The position numbers and the translations under genes were made by a program. 35,500 nucleotides of DNA from Mariprofundus sp. (GTDB lineage Bacteria; Pseudomonadota; Zetaproteobacteria; Mariprofundales; Mariprofundaceae). Within the stretch, counting starts at the first letter, position 1. Every line of letters begins with the position of its first letter. Shown here one piece after another: positions 18,859 through 25,835 of the stretch. The stretch covers positions 1 through 35,500 of the forward strand of contig JAUZRH010000186.1 of NCBI GenBank assembly GCA_030950555.1, read 5' to 3'. The notes below the pieces were generated by a model. That model had not been told where the DNA came from. It worked only from the letters and a program-made list of their open reading frames with translations, and did not search any database.

Positions 18859-19227
18859 TTACCATGGCCAAAACCAGGCGATGGCTGTCGCCGAGTGCAC
18901 ACAGGCCAGGGTCATACTAAGGCCGGCAAAAATCATATGCGGTATAAATACATTTTTATCAAAGCCCACCATGGCAATACCTAGCGTACCTGTAATCAGT
19001 AGCAGGATAAGCAGACTCAGCCCCATGGCAAAGAGAATCTGATGTTTACGTTCAACATCAACCTTGCGCTGCGGACTCACTTCATCATCACCACTAAACT
19101 GCTGCATAACTGTTTCGGCAGAAGTGGTATTGGAATCGTTCAGGGGATGCGATGTAGGCGATGCAAAAGCAAACGTTGAAGCACAAAATAGTCCGACAAA
19201 CAGGAGCAGTAGGCGCAAGCTTTTCAC
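18859..19227 (-). CDS. Uncharacterised membrane protein of the oxidase island
   Basis: A 122-residue protein not recognised as a named family. It has a signal-peptide-like start (residues 1-22, ending AFA before SP), a polar Ser/Thr-rich linker with Q/R/K-rich VSPQRKVDVERKH, then two membrane segments at about 65-85 and 93-118 ending in AIAWFWPW. Two histidines lie in or near the second membrane region (IPHM and VHSA); heme or metal binding is possible but unproven. Its ATG overlaps the preceding gene's stop (ATGA at 19224-19227), so it is the last gene of the downstream block (22132 to 18859). Confidence 0.7.
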   Translation of the reverse strand: MKSLRLLLLFVGLFCASTFAFASPTSHPLNDSNTTSAETVMQQFSGDDEVSPQRKVDVERKHQILFAMGLSLLILLLITGTLGIAMVGFDKNVFIPHMIFAGLSMTLACVHSATAIAWFWPW

Positions 19228-19445
19228 GACTTATCCTCTTCTTCAGGATCATCTCGCAGTGCCTGGCGCCAGTGCAGAATAGCCATCAGTATCATCGGCG
19301 CAAACACTAAAAAGAAAAGAAAAATAAATATAAACCACGGTGTATCAATCGACACATGCAAAAAACGGTAACTATCAACTGCCCATGCACTTATGGGAGA
19401 TAAAAGAAGCGTTATAAATAACAGCTGGCGCCATATTGTTCTCAT
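19224..19445 (-). CDS. Small membrane protein of the oxidase island
   Basis: A 73-residue protein with a signal-peptide-like N-terminus (MRTIWRQLLFITLLLSPISA), one strong membrane segment (FIFIFLFFLVFAPMILMAIL) and an acidic tail (RDDPEEEDKS). A longer frame starts at 19481, but the ATG at 19445 has AAGGAG 5 bases upstream and lies 2 bases after the SUMF1-like gene's stop. The preceding ATG at 19448 overlaps that stop. The family was not recognised. By context it is a subunit or assembly factor tied to the neighbouring cytochrome genes. Confidence 0.65.
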   Translation of the reverse strand: MRTIWRQLLFITLLLSPISAWAVDSYRFLHVSIDTPWFIFIFLFFLVFAPMILMAILHWRQALRDDPEEEDKS

Positions 19446-19447
19446 CA

Positions 19448-20485
19448 TTACTCCTTGGTCTCTTCCGTATCCATTGCGCAACGAAAACCAAAAAAGTCCG
19501 AAGCGTAATTTGGTAACGCATAATTTCTATGATATGTTGTGGTAGAGAGCGGATCACTTTTCCAAGAGCCACCACGCATCACCCGGTAGATCAGCACCTC
19601 TTTTTCATCTGAGCCACGTTGATAGTTCGGGTCTTGTAACTTAGGTGCAAATATTTCCTTTACCGCTGCCGTACCCGGATAAGGTGTAAACTCATCAGCC
19701 ACCCATTGTTGAACATTGCCTGCCATATCCATCAAGCCATAAGGGCTTGCCCCTTGAGGGTAGTGGTTTACAGCTGTGGTATGGCGCATTTTATAATAGG
19801 TATTTAGATTATCAGGGTTCATCGCACTACCCCACGGCCAGCGCCTGGCATCGGTGCCTCTAGCAGCCTTCTCCCACTCAGATTCTGAAGGCAATCGTTT
19901 ACCAACCCATGAACAGTAATCACGTGCATTATACCAAGAGATCATGGTCACTGGATTCATTGTCATCTCTGCTGAAACAACACCATCCTTCCAGTTAAGA
20001 GGGGGACGATAGTGGTTAGCCGCCACAAAAAGAGCATAAGCTGCTTGTGTTACCAGATATTTGTCCATTTTATAGGACGGCATACGCACAAGATGAGCCG
20101 GTTTGTTTTCATCATTCGTGCGAGCATCATCACTGCCCATCGTAAATACACCCGCAGGTATGGTGACCATCCAGTTCAGATCACGCCACTGCTCTTCACT
20201 AAGAAGCGCCTTTGCTTGAGCCGACGTGTAACCAGCCGCATCTCCGCCTTGATCTTCGTGCGCCTTTTGAAGGTGGATTTCTTCACCGGCCGCCCGAATA
20301 TGCTGCTCCATATCCGCCACTTCATAGCTGCTCTTTGCCTGCATTTCATCAAGCCGCAATGACCCCAACTCCATCACATGCAAAGAACCACCCACCATCG
20401 CAATCGTAATACAGCTTACTAGCGTCGCCATCAGCAGGCTTTTTCGGCGGCGTTTCTGTTGTGGGCTAATCTGCGGGCGTTTCAT
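19448..20485 (-). CDS. Membrane-anchored SUMF1/formylglycine-generating-enzyme-fold protein
   Basis: A 345-residue protein: a basic start, one membrane anchor (about 16-38), a linker, and an FGE-sulfatase/SUMF1 domain from about 107 to 340. Motifs include IPAGVFTMGSDD, KRLPSESEWEKAARG, YGLMDMAGNVQQWVADEF, VMRGGSWKS and FGFRCA. Genuine formylglycine-generating enzymes carry two active-site cysteines, in a CYRYR-like segment and in GFRC. Here the first position reads TTTYHRNYA, with no cysteine, and only the C in FRCA is kept, so sulfatase activation is unlikely. No sulfatase gene is nearby. Sitting among oxidase and cytochrome genes, it may be structural or an assembly factor (inference). Its ATG overlaps the preceding stop (20482-20485). 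Confidence 0.85.
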   Translation of the reverse strand: MKRPQISPQQKRRRKSLLMATLVSCITIAMVGGSLHVMELGSLRLDEMQAKSSYEVADMEQHIRAAGEEIHLQKAHEDQGGDAAGYTSAQAKALLSEEQWRDLNWMVTIPAGVFTMGSDDARTNDENKPAHLVRMPSYKMDKYLVTQAAYALFVAANHYRPPLNWKDGVVSAEMTMNPVTMISWYNARDYCSWVGKRLPSESEWEKAARGTDARRWPWGSAMNPDNLNTYYKMRHTTAVNHYPQGASPYGLMDMAGNVQQWVADEFTPYPGTAAVKEIFAPKLQDPNYQRGSDEKEVLIYRVMRGGSWKSDPLSTTTYHRNYALPNYASDFFGFRCAMDTEETKE

Positions 20486-21018
20486 CCGCGTGACTGACCT
20501 ACCTGCTCGCCATCATCAGGAAGGGGATCCGCATCAGGCGCCGCACCATAGCGATGCAACCAACCCGTACGACGGCGAACTAAAATTTCACCGATAAAAC
20601 CACCTACAGCACAAAATTCCATCTGTAGAATCATAAACATCACCCATAACCCCCAAGGGAGCAATTCCACACCCTCTGGCAGAACGCCATGGGTACTTTG
20701 ATAATAGCTAATAAGCAGCACTGTCAGAGGCGGAAAGTGGGCCAGATATTTACCACCAAAACCATAAATCATGCCAATAACAATACCAACAAAAACAGGC
20801 ATTAAGGTCATAGCCACAAGCCAATTTGCATTAAAAGTGGCCATGCCAACAAACCACTCCAAATGAACACCTAAAAGTTCAAGAGCGGTCTGAATCAAGG
20901 CCCCACCGACAAAAAAAGCCGTGACACCTCTTAGCCAAGTTGGCGCCCACTGTTGATGGACAACATCCATAGCTGCTTCTTTATTGATCATGACGGGTTG
21001 ATCTGCAGAGTGATTCAT
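20482..21018 (-). CDS. Polytopic membrane protein of the oxidase island
   Basis: A 178-residue protein of unrecognised family. After a soluble start of about 25 residues come roughly four membrane segments: GVTAFFVGGALIQTALELL, NWLVAMTLMPVFVGIVIGM, a weaker PPLTVLLISYY and WGLWVMFMILQMEFCAVGGF. The tail is basic then acidic. Its ATG shares one base with the stop of the cytochrome c gene (TAATG at 21018), and its own stop overlaps the start of the SUMF1-like gene, so it is translated as part of the same operon. A role in anchoring the cytochrome or in oxidase assembly is inferred from context only. Confidence 0.7.
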   Translation of the reverse strand: MNHSADQPVMINKEAAMDVVHQQWAPTWLRGVTAFFVGGALIQTALELLGVHLEWFVGMATFNANWLVAMTLMPVFVGIVIGMIYGFGGKYLAHFPPLTVLLISYYQSTHGVLPEGVELLPWGLWVMFMILQMEFCAVGGFIGEILVRRRTGWLHRYGAAPDADPLPDDGEQVGQSRG

Positions 21019-21512
21019 TAACTTCCCTTTAACTTTTTCTGTTCGGCTTTTCGTGTTTCTTCCAAATACCAGCTTCTAACCTTTAAACTAGCAAAATAAA
21101 GCGACAGCACTCTACGGTCATCTTCGGATAGCGATGCATAAGATGGCATTTTAAATTTTTCTTTTAAACGCGTAGCAAGCATCGATTGAGGATTTTTAGA
21201 GGAAAAATAGGTATACAACCACTCTTCAGAACGCAGTGAGCCAATACCATCAAGACTAGGTGCAGGGATTGTTTCATAGAGATTTTTTACAGACCATATT
21301 TTATGACAGTTACGGCACTGTAATTTTTTATACAGCGCTGCACCGCTGCGGGTCAAGGCAGCATCAGCCGTGGAGTAATAAGGCAAACCACGCTCAGAAG
21401 TATCCGGCTTAGTTGGAGAGATGAGAGATTGAACAACAGCAACCACAAACACAGCAGCGAGTGATAATATAGCTGTATTGATGACTGTCATCCATGAAAT
21501 GCGTTTTAGCAT
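21018..21512 (-). CDS. Membrane-tethered monoheme cytochrome c
   Basis: A 164-residue protein with an N-terminal signal/anchor (about 8-30) and one class-I-like cytochrome c domain. The heme attachment motif is C66-R-N-C69-H70, and the probable axial methionine is M122 in KFKMPSY. The tail is Lys/Glu-rich. It should sit on the periplasmic face of the inner membrane and pass electrons. It lies 2 bases after the CcoS-like gene in the block downstream of a cbb3-like oxidase whose CcoP-like subunit has no heme motif. It is therefore a good candidate for the missing electron-entry cytochrome (inference). Confidence 0.88.
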   Translation of the reverse strand: MLKRISWMTVINTAILSLAAVFVVAVVQSLISPTKPDTSERGLPYYSTADAALTRSGAALYKKLQCRNCHKIWSVKNLYETIPAPSLDGIGSLRSEEWLYTYFSSKNPQSMLATRLKEKFKMPSYASLSEDDRRVLSLYFASLKVRSWYLEETRKAEQKKLKGS

Positions 21513-21514
21513 AT

Positions 21515-21787
21515 TCAGTCTTGAGCTCTAGCTTCAGCTTCCCGTTCTGCCAACAACTCTGTGCGACGAGCCTCTTGTTTAGCCGTTACTTCCTGATATT
21601 TCTTAAATTCTTCAGGGCTCATTTTACTCTGATCATTATCATCAAAAACCAGATATTTAATATCTTCATCAAATTGTTCATTTCTGGCAGCCCAGCGAAT
21701 ACCAAAGACCACACCAACCAGTATAGCTGCACCACTTATCAACCAGATATAGATAGTCCAACCATCTTGCAACTCAATTCCAAACAT
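21515..21787 (-). CDS. CcoS-like cbb3 oxidase assembly protein
   Basis: A 90-residue protein with one membrane segment (WTIYIWLISGAAILVGVVFG) followed by RWAARNEQFDEDIKYLVFDD. That resembles the hallmark of CcoS (a membrane helix, then R-x-G-QFDDLE and FDDD), a factor for maturation of cbb3 oxidases. It is longer than usual CcoS because of a charged helical tail (KKYQEVTAKQEARRTELLAE). The ATG at 21787 has GGAG 6 bases upstream; a TTG at 21790 is less likely. It lies 27 bases after the preceding gene and 2 bases before the cytochrome c gene. The assignment comes from motif similarity by eye plus context. Confidence 0.6.
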   Translation of the reverse strand: MFGIELQDGWTIYIWLISGAAILVGVVFGIRWAARNEQFDEDIKYLVFDDNDQSKMSPEEFKKYQEVTAKQEARRTELLAEREAEARAQD

Positions 21788-21814
21788 CAATCACTCCTTT
21801 GTCATGCTTTATTA

Positions 21815-22132
21815 TCAGAATAAAAATCCATCAAGCAACTGTAGTGCGGCAAAAGCAATGGCTGCAAATACACCTAGTACAATCATGAGCATTAATACTT
21901 TCTCACCCGTTTTAAGCTTCGCACCCTGACCTGTACGGGCAAAGACTGCAATAATACCTAAAAACAGCACAATACCGATCATTAAAAAAATAAAAATAAA
22001 CACGCTATAACCCTGACTACGCATGCTTTCTATGCCCAAATCAAAGCTTTGCTTAACCACTTCAGCCGCCATCACGCTACTAGAGAATAGCATTGTGCAA
22101 AATAGCACTACTTTTGTTATCACTACGCGCAT
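21815..22132 (-). CDS. Small exported membrane protein of the oxidase island
   Basis: A 105-residue protein with a signal peptide (about residues 1-22, VMA before AE) and two membrane segments (VFIFIFLMIGIVLFLGIIAV and VLMLMIVLGVFAAIAFAALQ) joined by a basic loop. The family was not recognised. The frame starts at a GTG at 22138, but the ATG at 22132 has GGGG 5 bases upstream. It is the first gene of the downstream block, which runs to 18859. The ~330-base gap before it holds a palindromic repeat and the terminator of the upstream oxidase block, so this block probably has its own promoter, which was not identified. Confidence 0.65.
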   Translation of the reverse strand: MRVVITKVVLFCTMLFSSSVMAAEVVKQSFDLGIESMRSQGYSVFIFIFLMIGIVLFLGIIAVFARTGQGAKLKTGEKVLMLMIVLGVFAAIAFAALQLLDGFLF

Positions 22133-22420
22133 ACTCACCCCACTTTAGTGGCGGCAGCCTACAGCATTCCCCATCCAACTCCACCATTGCAGCGCATCAT
22201 AGTTGTCTGGGGGTGGGTCTTTAACCCCGCAGTTTTGATTTTTTCTACAGGATTAAAGTCGCCACGTGATAATTGAAACAGCATGCGTTCCCACGCAGGA
22301 GCGTGGGAACGAGAAACGCTCTTTTCCCCATCCCCAACAACAACATTCACGTATCAGAACTCGCTTGAGCAGCAGAGTAATGCTTTATTGATATAAGGGA
22401 CGATGGAGGAAAAAAAGGCA
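22133..22420. repeat. Intergenic region with REP-like palindrome
   Basis: No gene is supported; a 63-codon frame at 22159-22350 is chance. A 26-base palindrome at 22286-22311 (CGTTCCCACGC, then AGGA-type loop, GCGTGGGAACG) is an inverted copy of units at 26293-26318 and 26532-26557. A degenerate copy lies at 33130-33155. The promoter of the 22132 gene should lie here but was not found. Confidence 0.7.
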
Positions 22421-22447
22421 AAAAAAACGCCGCCCGAAGGGCGACGC
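22421..22447 (-). terminator. Terminator of the cbb3-like oxidase block
   Basis: On the minus strand, an 8-bp GC-rich stem (CGTCGCCC with GGGCGGCG, one T-G pair) with a tight TTC loop is followed by seven to eight T residues (plus-strand A-run at 22421-22427). It lies about 20 bases after the last gene of the upstream oxidase block (22467). It is a classical intrinsic terminator and separates the two blocks of the respiratory island. Confidence 0.88.
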
Positions 22448-22466
22448 TTTTCCTTAAACTACTAAC

Positions 22467-22601
22467 TTAGTGAACATTGTTACGTGGATCAGGTGTACCT
22501 TTTTTATGCTTATCAACAAACAGACCATAGATCACTGGAACGAGCAGCGCAATCGCAATAACCAAAGCGCCTGCAAATTGTGGATTATCCATATTAATCA
22601 T
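22467..22601 (-). CDS. 44-residue membrane protein ending the oxidase block (CcoQ-like position)
   Basis: A small protein (MINMDNPQFAGALVIAIALL, then VPVIYGLFVDKHKKG and a polar tail) with one membrane helix. A longer frame opens at 22706 inside the upstream gene, but the ATG at 22601 has AAGGAG 7 bases upstream, overlapping the stop of the CcoP-like gene. Single-helix proteins of this size in cbb3 operons are usually called CcoQ/FixQ. It occupies a similar operon role, but no specific CcoQ signature was recognised. The terminator follows directly. Confidence 0.65.
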   Translation of the reverse strand: MINMDNPQFAGALVIAIALLVPVIYGLFVDKHKKGTPDPRNNVH

Positions 22602-22612
22602 ATTCAATCTCC

Positions 22613-23266
22613 TTAATGTGCTATGGTGTGGTCTGGGCGCCATGTAAAGTGCGGCAGACGTTTCACAGTAATAATAACAGCGATGCAGAACAGAATAAAC
22701 CACCATACTGCAATGGTATAACCCTTATCCCACCAAGGTTGTTTGGCCAAAATAGTCCCGTCAGGCTGAATATTGAAGAAGTTCGCCTTCACAACATCTG
22801 GACCAATGATCGAATACTCTTCCAAATCAACACCTGCATGTTGCAATTCAACAATCTGCGGCGCTATCACACGCAACTGATCAAGATCAATTGGATGCTG
22901 AGCACGCTGGAATGTATAAGGAGAGTCAAAATGAGCCAATGAATCTTCAATCATCGCCATGGCCTTTTTATTTGCTGCATTATGGGTAATGGACTGATCA
23001 TTCATCACCTCTTGAACCATCGTTGAGTTCATTAATGCAACATAGTCTCCATAAATAGCGGCTGTAGGACGCTGCCCATACAAAGGTAACGTGATTGCCA
23101 TAGCCGTGAAAAAGGTCAACATTAACAGACCAATCACAGGGCGTGGAAGTGGATTGTTATTTTCAGCAATACCACCCAAACTTTCATGTTCCCACGTATG
23201 CTTTGCTTCTTTATTCTGATCCTCTGAAGTTAATGTAACCAGAGGCCTATTAAATATCCATGCCAT
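22613..23266 (-). CDS. CcoP-like oxidase subunit lacking heme c motifs
   Basis: A 217-residue protein with a soluble start, then EHESLGGIAENNNPLPRP and a membrane segment (about 43-63). This matches the N-terminus of CcoP, where an EEYDNPLPRWW-like motif precedes the first helix. A CcoP normally carries two CxxCH cytochrome c domains; here there is no CxxCH at all. Instead a region of about 120 residues (LMNSTMVQEVMND, then IDLDQLRVIAPQIVELQHAG) leads to a second membrane helix (about 182-203). The ribosome binding site GGAGG is well placed before the ATG at 23266. It sits 14 bases after the CcoO-like gene. It is probably a structural subunit of the neighbouring oxidase. Confidence 0.65.
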   Translation of the reverse strand: MAWIFNRPLVTLTSEDQNKEAKHTWEHESLGGIAENNNPLPRPVIGLLMLTFFTAMAITLPLYGQRPTAAIYGDYVALMNSTMVQEVMNDQSITHNAANKKAMAMIEDSLAHFDSPYTFQRAQHPIDLDQLRVIAPQIVELQHAGVDLEEYSIIGPDVVKANFFNIQPDGTILAKQPWWDKGYTIAVWWFILFCIAVIITVKRLPHFTWRPDHTIAH

Positions 23267-23280
23267 AATATTTCCCTCCC

Positions 23281-24222
23281 TTATTTAAGATTCAGCACAA
23301 AGTCAATCAGCATACGCGCTTCACTATCAGATGCTGGAATTGGTACTTCTGGTGGATAAATAGAGCCTTCCGCGCCTGCAGCATACGCTTTATACTCAAC
23401 ATCCCACGCTTTAAGATCAATGGTATTGCCTTCACTGTCCTTAGTGCCCCACAGATAGTCGTAGCGTGGCATAATGGAGTGTGGTTGAACCAGGCGAGGA
23501 TTAAAGAAATGCATGGTCATCCATTCACGTGATGAGTTACGTGAACCAACATGCAATAGATCCGGTGCTTTACGATCCGAACCAAATGTCGTTGGTGATT
23601 CACCATTAAAGTCACCCACCAGTGGTGGACGGCCAAATGTCTGCCAATCCTGTGTTTGCTCAGGAAGCAGGGTATGACACCACCAGCAGCCTTCACGCAC
23701 AAACATTGTTTTACCTGAACCAGCCAATGATTGTGAATCTGATGCTTTCAACACGGCATCGACATTCCATCCACGGGTTGCCGTAGCAAACTCAATGTAT
23801 GGGGTATCATCCGCATCTACACGCACTAAAAACACGCCACCTTTTTCTTCAGATGCTTCCCCAATACGACCTTTACTGGTTGATACGGCTTGAACGTTTT
23901 CACCCAGAATATTGTCGTGCGTCAAACCATTTGGAAAATGTGTTCCCGCTTTAAAAACATACGCATTGGTTTTATCAATCGCTGCGCCTGTTCTTGGATC
24001 CTTGCTTAAAACAACCTTAATGGGTTTATCTTTACCCTGCAAGAATGGATCATAATAGTTAAAACCACTCTCCCAGCCATAGGTCAACTGCTTTTCAAGC
24101 GCCACTTTTGTTGATGACATGCCTGAAATGTCGATGCCCGGCAAATATATGGTTACAAACATTGAGAAGCTCAAGGCAAAGCCAAACATCATGCAACCGA
24201 TTTTATATTCTCTAAAAGCCAC
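23281..24222 (-). CDS. CcoO-like monoheme cytochrome c subunit with long insertion
   Basis: A 313-residue protein with one N-terminal membrane helix (about 8-28) and a single heme site C179-W-W-C182-H183, with probable axial Met251 (HSIMPRY). The segment REGCWWCHTLLPEQ, then GRPPLVGDFNG, GSDRKAPDLLHVGSR and FFNPRLVQPHS follows the CcoO pattern (REGCYNCH, GPDLARVGGR, NPRNVVPES) almost element by element. Usual CcoO is about 200 residues. The excess is an insertion of roughly 110 residues between the helix and the heme (about 50-165). It starts with GTG at 24222 with GGAGG 7 bases upstream. It should accept electrons in the periplasm and pass them to the CcoN-like subunit. Confidence 0.82.
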   Translation of the reverse strand: MAFREYKIGCMMFGFALSFSMFVTIYLPGIDISGMSSTKVALEKQLTYGWESGFNYYDPFLQGKDKPIKVVLSKDPRTGAAIDKTNAYVFKAGTHFPNGLTHDNILGENVQAVSTSKGRIGEASEEKGGVFLVRVDADDTPYIEFATATRGWNVDAVLKASDSQSLAGSGKTMFVREGCWWCHTLLPEQTQDWQTFGRPPLVGDFNGESPTTFGSDRKAPDLLHVGSRNSSREWMTMHFFNPRLVQPHSIMPRYDYLWGTKDSEGNTIDLKAWDVEYKAYAAGAEGSIYPPEVPIPASDSEARMLIDFVLNLK

Positions 24223-24258
24223 GGATATTCCTCCCTTTTATAATATTAGTATGATAAC

Positions 24259-24280
24259 AGGGCCGACCCTCGTCGGCCCT
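24259..24280 (-). other. Stem-loop between the ccoN-like and ccoO-like genes
   Basis: A perfect 9-bp stem (AGGGCCGAC with GTCGGCCCT) with a 4-base loop lies in the 67-base gap. There is no T-run on the minus strand, so it is not a standard terminator. It could stabilise the 3' end of the ccoN-like message or set the ratio between subunits. Confidence 0.6.
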
Positions 24281-24289
24281 ATACTCTAT

Positions 24290-25696
24290 TTAGCGTGTAT
24301 AAGCTACTTCAACTGGCTGACGTCCAGCAGGGATCGGATTACCACAACGGGCAGTCATCACCATGTTATACATCCAGATGATATTACCGAAGAACACCAT
24401 CGTACCACCAATCCAACGAACGATCATATATGGATGCTCTGCAATCACCACGTCCACATAAGGCACCTCGTAGATCTTAGCTGCGCCCTGAATCAGGCCG
24501 GAGATAGTCATTGAGGTCCAGTAGAGGGAGAAGCCAATCAGCAACATCCAGAAGTGGAAGTTCGCCAGCGAAGCGGAGTAGAGCTTACGACGCAGCAGAA
24601 CCTGCATACCGTAATAAACCGAAGCCGCTTCAGCGAAGGTTGAGAAGCCGAGTAGTGCCAAGTGAGCATGCGCCACAATCCAGCCAGTACCATGAATATA
24701 CCAGTTAATTGCACGCGTCTGCTGGAAGCCACCCTGCATATTCAATGGAATAGCCAGCAACACACCGGTAATGGTGAATTTTATCTCAATATTAGAGACA
24801 AAGAGAGACCATTTACCCTGCATGGTCAGCAAGATATTACATACATAAGCAACCGCAGGTACCAGAATCAACACACCTTCCACCGATGCGAATGACTTCA
24901 GCCATTCTGGCAGCGGAGAGCTCATCAGATGATGGGCAGCCGGCGTTGAGTAGAATACAACAATAGACCAAAAGTGGAGATGACCCACACGATGAGAATA
25001 AAGTGGATTACCCGTGATTTTTGGCACTATGTAGTAGGTAATTGCTGCAGCCACAGGCGTAATCAGCAGACCCAAGATATTATGCGCAAACCACCAAGTC
25101 ATATATGCTTCATTCAGTCCCGTCAGATGGAAAAACTCAGGCAGATTACCAACCAAGAATACGATCACAGTCATAAACATACATGCTGCGAAAAACCAGT
25201 TAGTGGTATAAATACCCTGGGTGCGACGATTCAAAATAGTCATCCATACGTTCAATGACCAAGGAACAACCATTACAAAGGCAATATACAGATCGATAGG
25301 CCAAACATGATCTGAATATTCACGACCAGAAGTAACACCAGACCATAACAGCGCCAGCGCTAAGCAGAGGCCTACATTATAAAGTAAGCAGTTCCACACA
25401 CCCATCTTTTCAGACCATAGCTTGGTGTTACCCAGTGCGGGTGTGATATACATCATAGATGCGGCAAATGCCATGCCGATCCAACCAAAAATTACTGCAT
25501 GCACATGCACTTGGCGCATATGACCAAACTGCAATGCGTATAGACCATGATACCAATCCGGAAACGCAAGCTTAGCCGCATTAAAAGAACCGATACCAGT
25601 TCCAATAATAAACCAAGCAATAGATGATATACCAAAGAACAGCGCCGCTGTTCCTTGAGGAATATTTTCCTCTTTTGCCATTAAATACTTAAGCAT
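24290..25696 (-). CDS. cbb3-type oxidase CcoN-like catalytic subunit (heme-copper oxidase)
   Basis: A 468-residue protein with about 12 membrane helices, the catalytic subunit of a C-family heme-copper oxygen reductase. By eye alignment to CcoN, H64 (QVHVHAVIFGW) and H345 would bind the low-spin heme, H343 (VAHAHLALLG) the high-spin heme, and H205 (WWFAHN), H255 and H256 CuB. Y249, six residues before H255, matches the cross-linked tyrosine of cbb3 oxidases, which NO reductases lack, so O2 is the likely substrate. Differences from standard CcoN: PAAHH instead of AGPHH, and MQGGF where STFEGP with its conserved Glu is usual. The ATG at 25696 has a GGGGG run 10 bases upstream; an in-frame ATG at 25681 is possible. 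Confidence 0.85.
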   Translation of the reverse strand: MLKYLMAKEENIPQGTAALFFGISSIAWFIIGTGIGSFNAAKLAFPDWYHGLYALQFGHMRQVHVHAVIFGWIGMAFAASMMYITPALGNTKLWSEKMGVWNCLLYNVGLCLALALLWSGVTSGREYSDHVWPIDLYIAFVMVVPWSLNVWMTILNRRTQGIYTTNWFFAACMFMTVIVFLVGNLPEFFHLTGLNEAYMTWWFAHNILGLLITPVAAAITYYIVPKITGNPLYSHRVGHLHFWSIVVFYSTPAAHHLMSSPLPEWLKSFASVEGVLILVPAVAYVCNILLTMQGKWSLFVSNIEIKFTITGVLLAIPLNMQGGFQQTRAINWYIHGTGWIVAHAHLALLGFSTFAEAASVYYGMQVLLRRKLYSASLANFHFWMLLIGFSLYWTSMTISGLIQGAAKIYEVPYVDVVIAEHPYMIVRWIGGTMVFFGNIIWMYNMVMTARCGNPIPAGRQPVEVAYTR

Positions 25697-25725
25697 CTTT
25701 TAAAGACCCCCTATTATATTTACTA

Positions 25726-25833
25726 TTAATCATGCGATTTTTCATCATGCTGGCCTGGCATCAGTAGATACCAAGCAAACCACATGCTAGAAAATGCGAG
25801 TGTAACACCAAGAATTGAAGCTATTGTACTCAT
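25726..25833 (-). CDS. 35-residue single-helix protein upstream of ccoN-like gene
   Basis: A short gene encoding MSTIASILGVTLAFSSMWFA, then WYLLMPGQHDEKSHD and TAA. It has one membrane helix and a polar His/Asp tail. Evidence for translation is an ideal ribosome binding site: GGAGGAGTAATT directly before the ATG at 25833, built from the last codons of the upstream gene, whose stop is only 2 bases away. It lies 29 bases before the ccoN-like gene. By size and place it could be a CcoQ- or CydX-type accessory subunit; no family was recognised. Confidence 0.7.
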   Translation of the reverse strand: MSTIASILGVTLAFSSMWFAWYLLMPGQHDEKSHD

Positions 25834-25835
25834 AA

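Noticed and set aside
22159-22350. 63-codon minus-strand frame upstream of the 22132 gene
   Set aside because: It runs through the REP-like palindrome and has no ribosome binding site or protein-like features.
24290-25696. CcoN-like gene as a nitric oxide reductase
   Set aside because: The tyrosine six residues before the CuB histidine pair is present, as in oxygen reductases, and the partner resembles CcoO rather than NorC.
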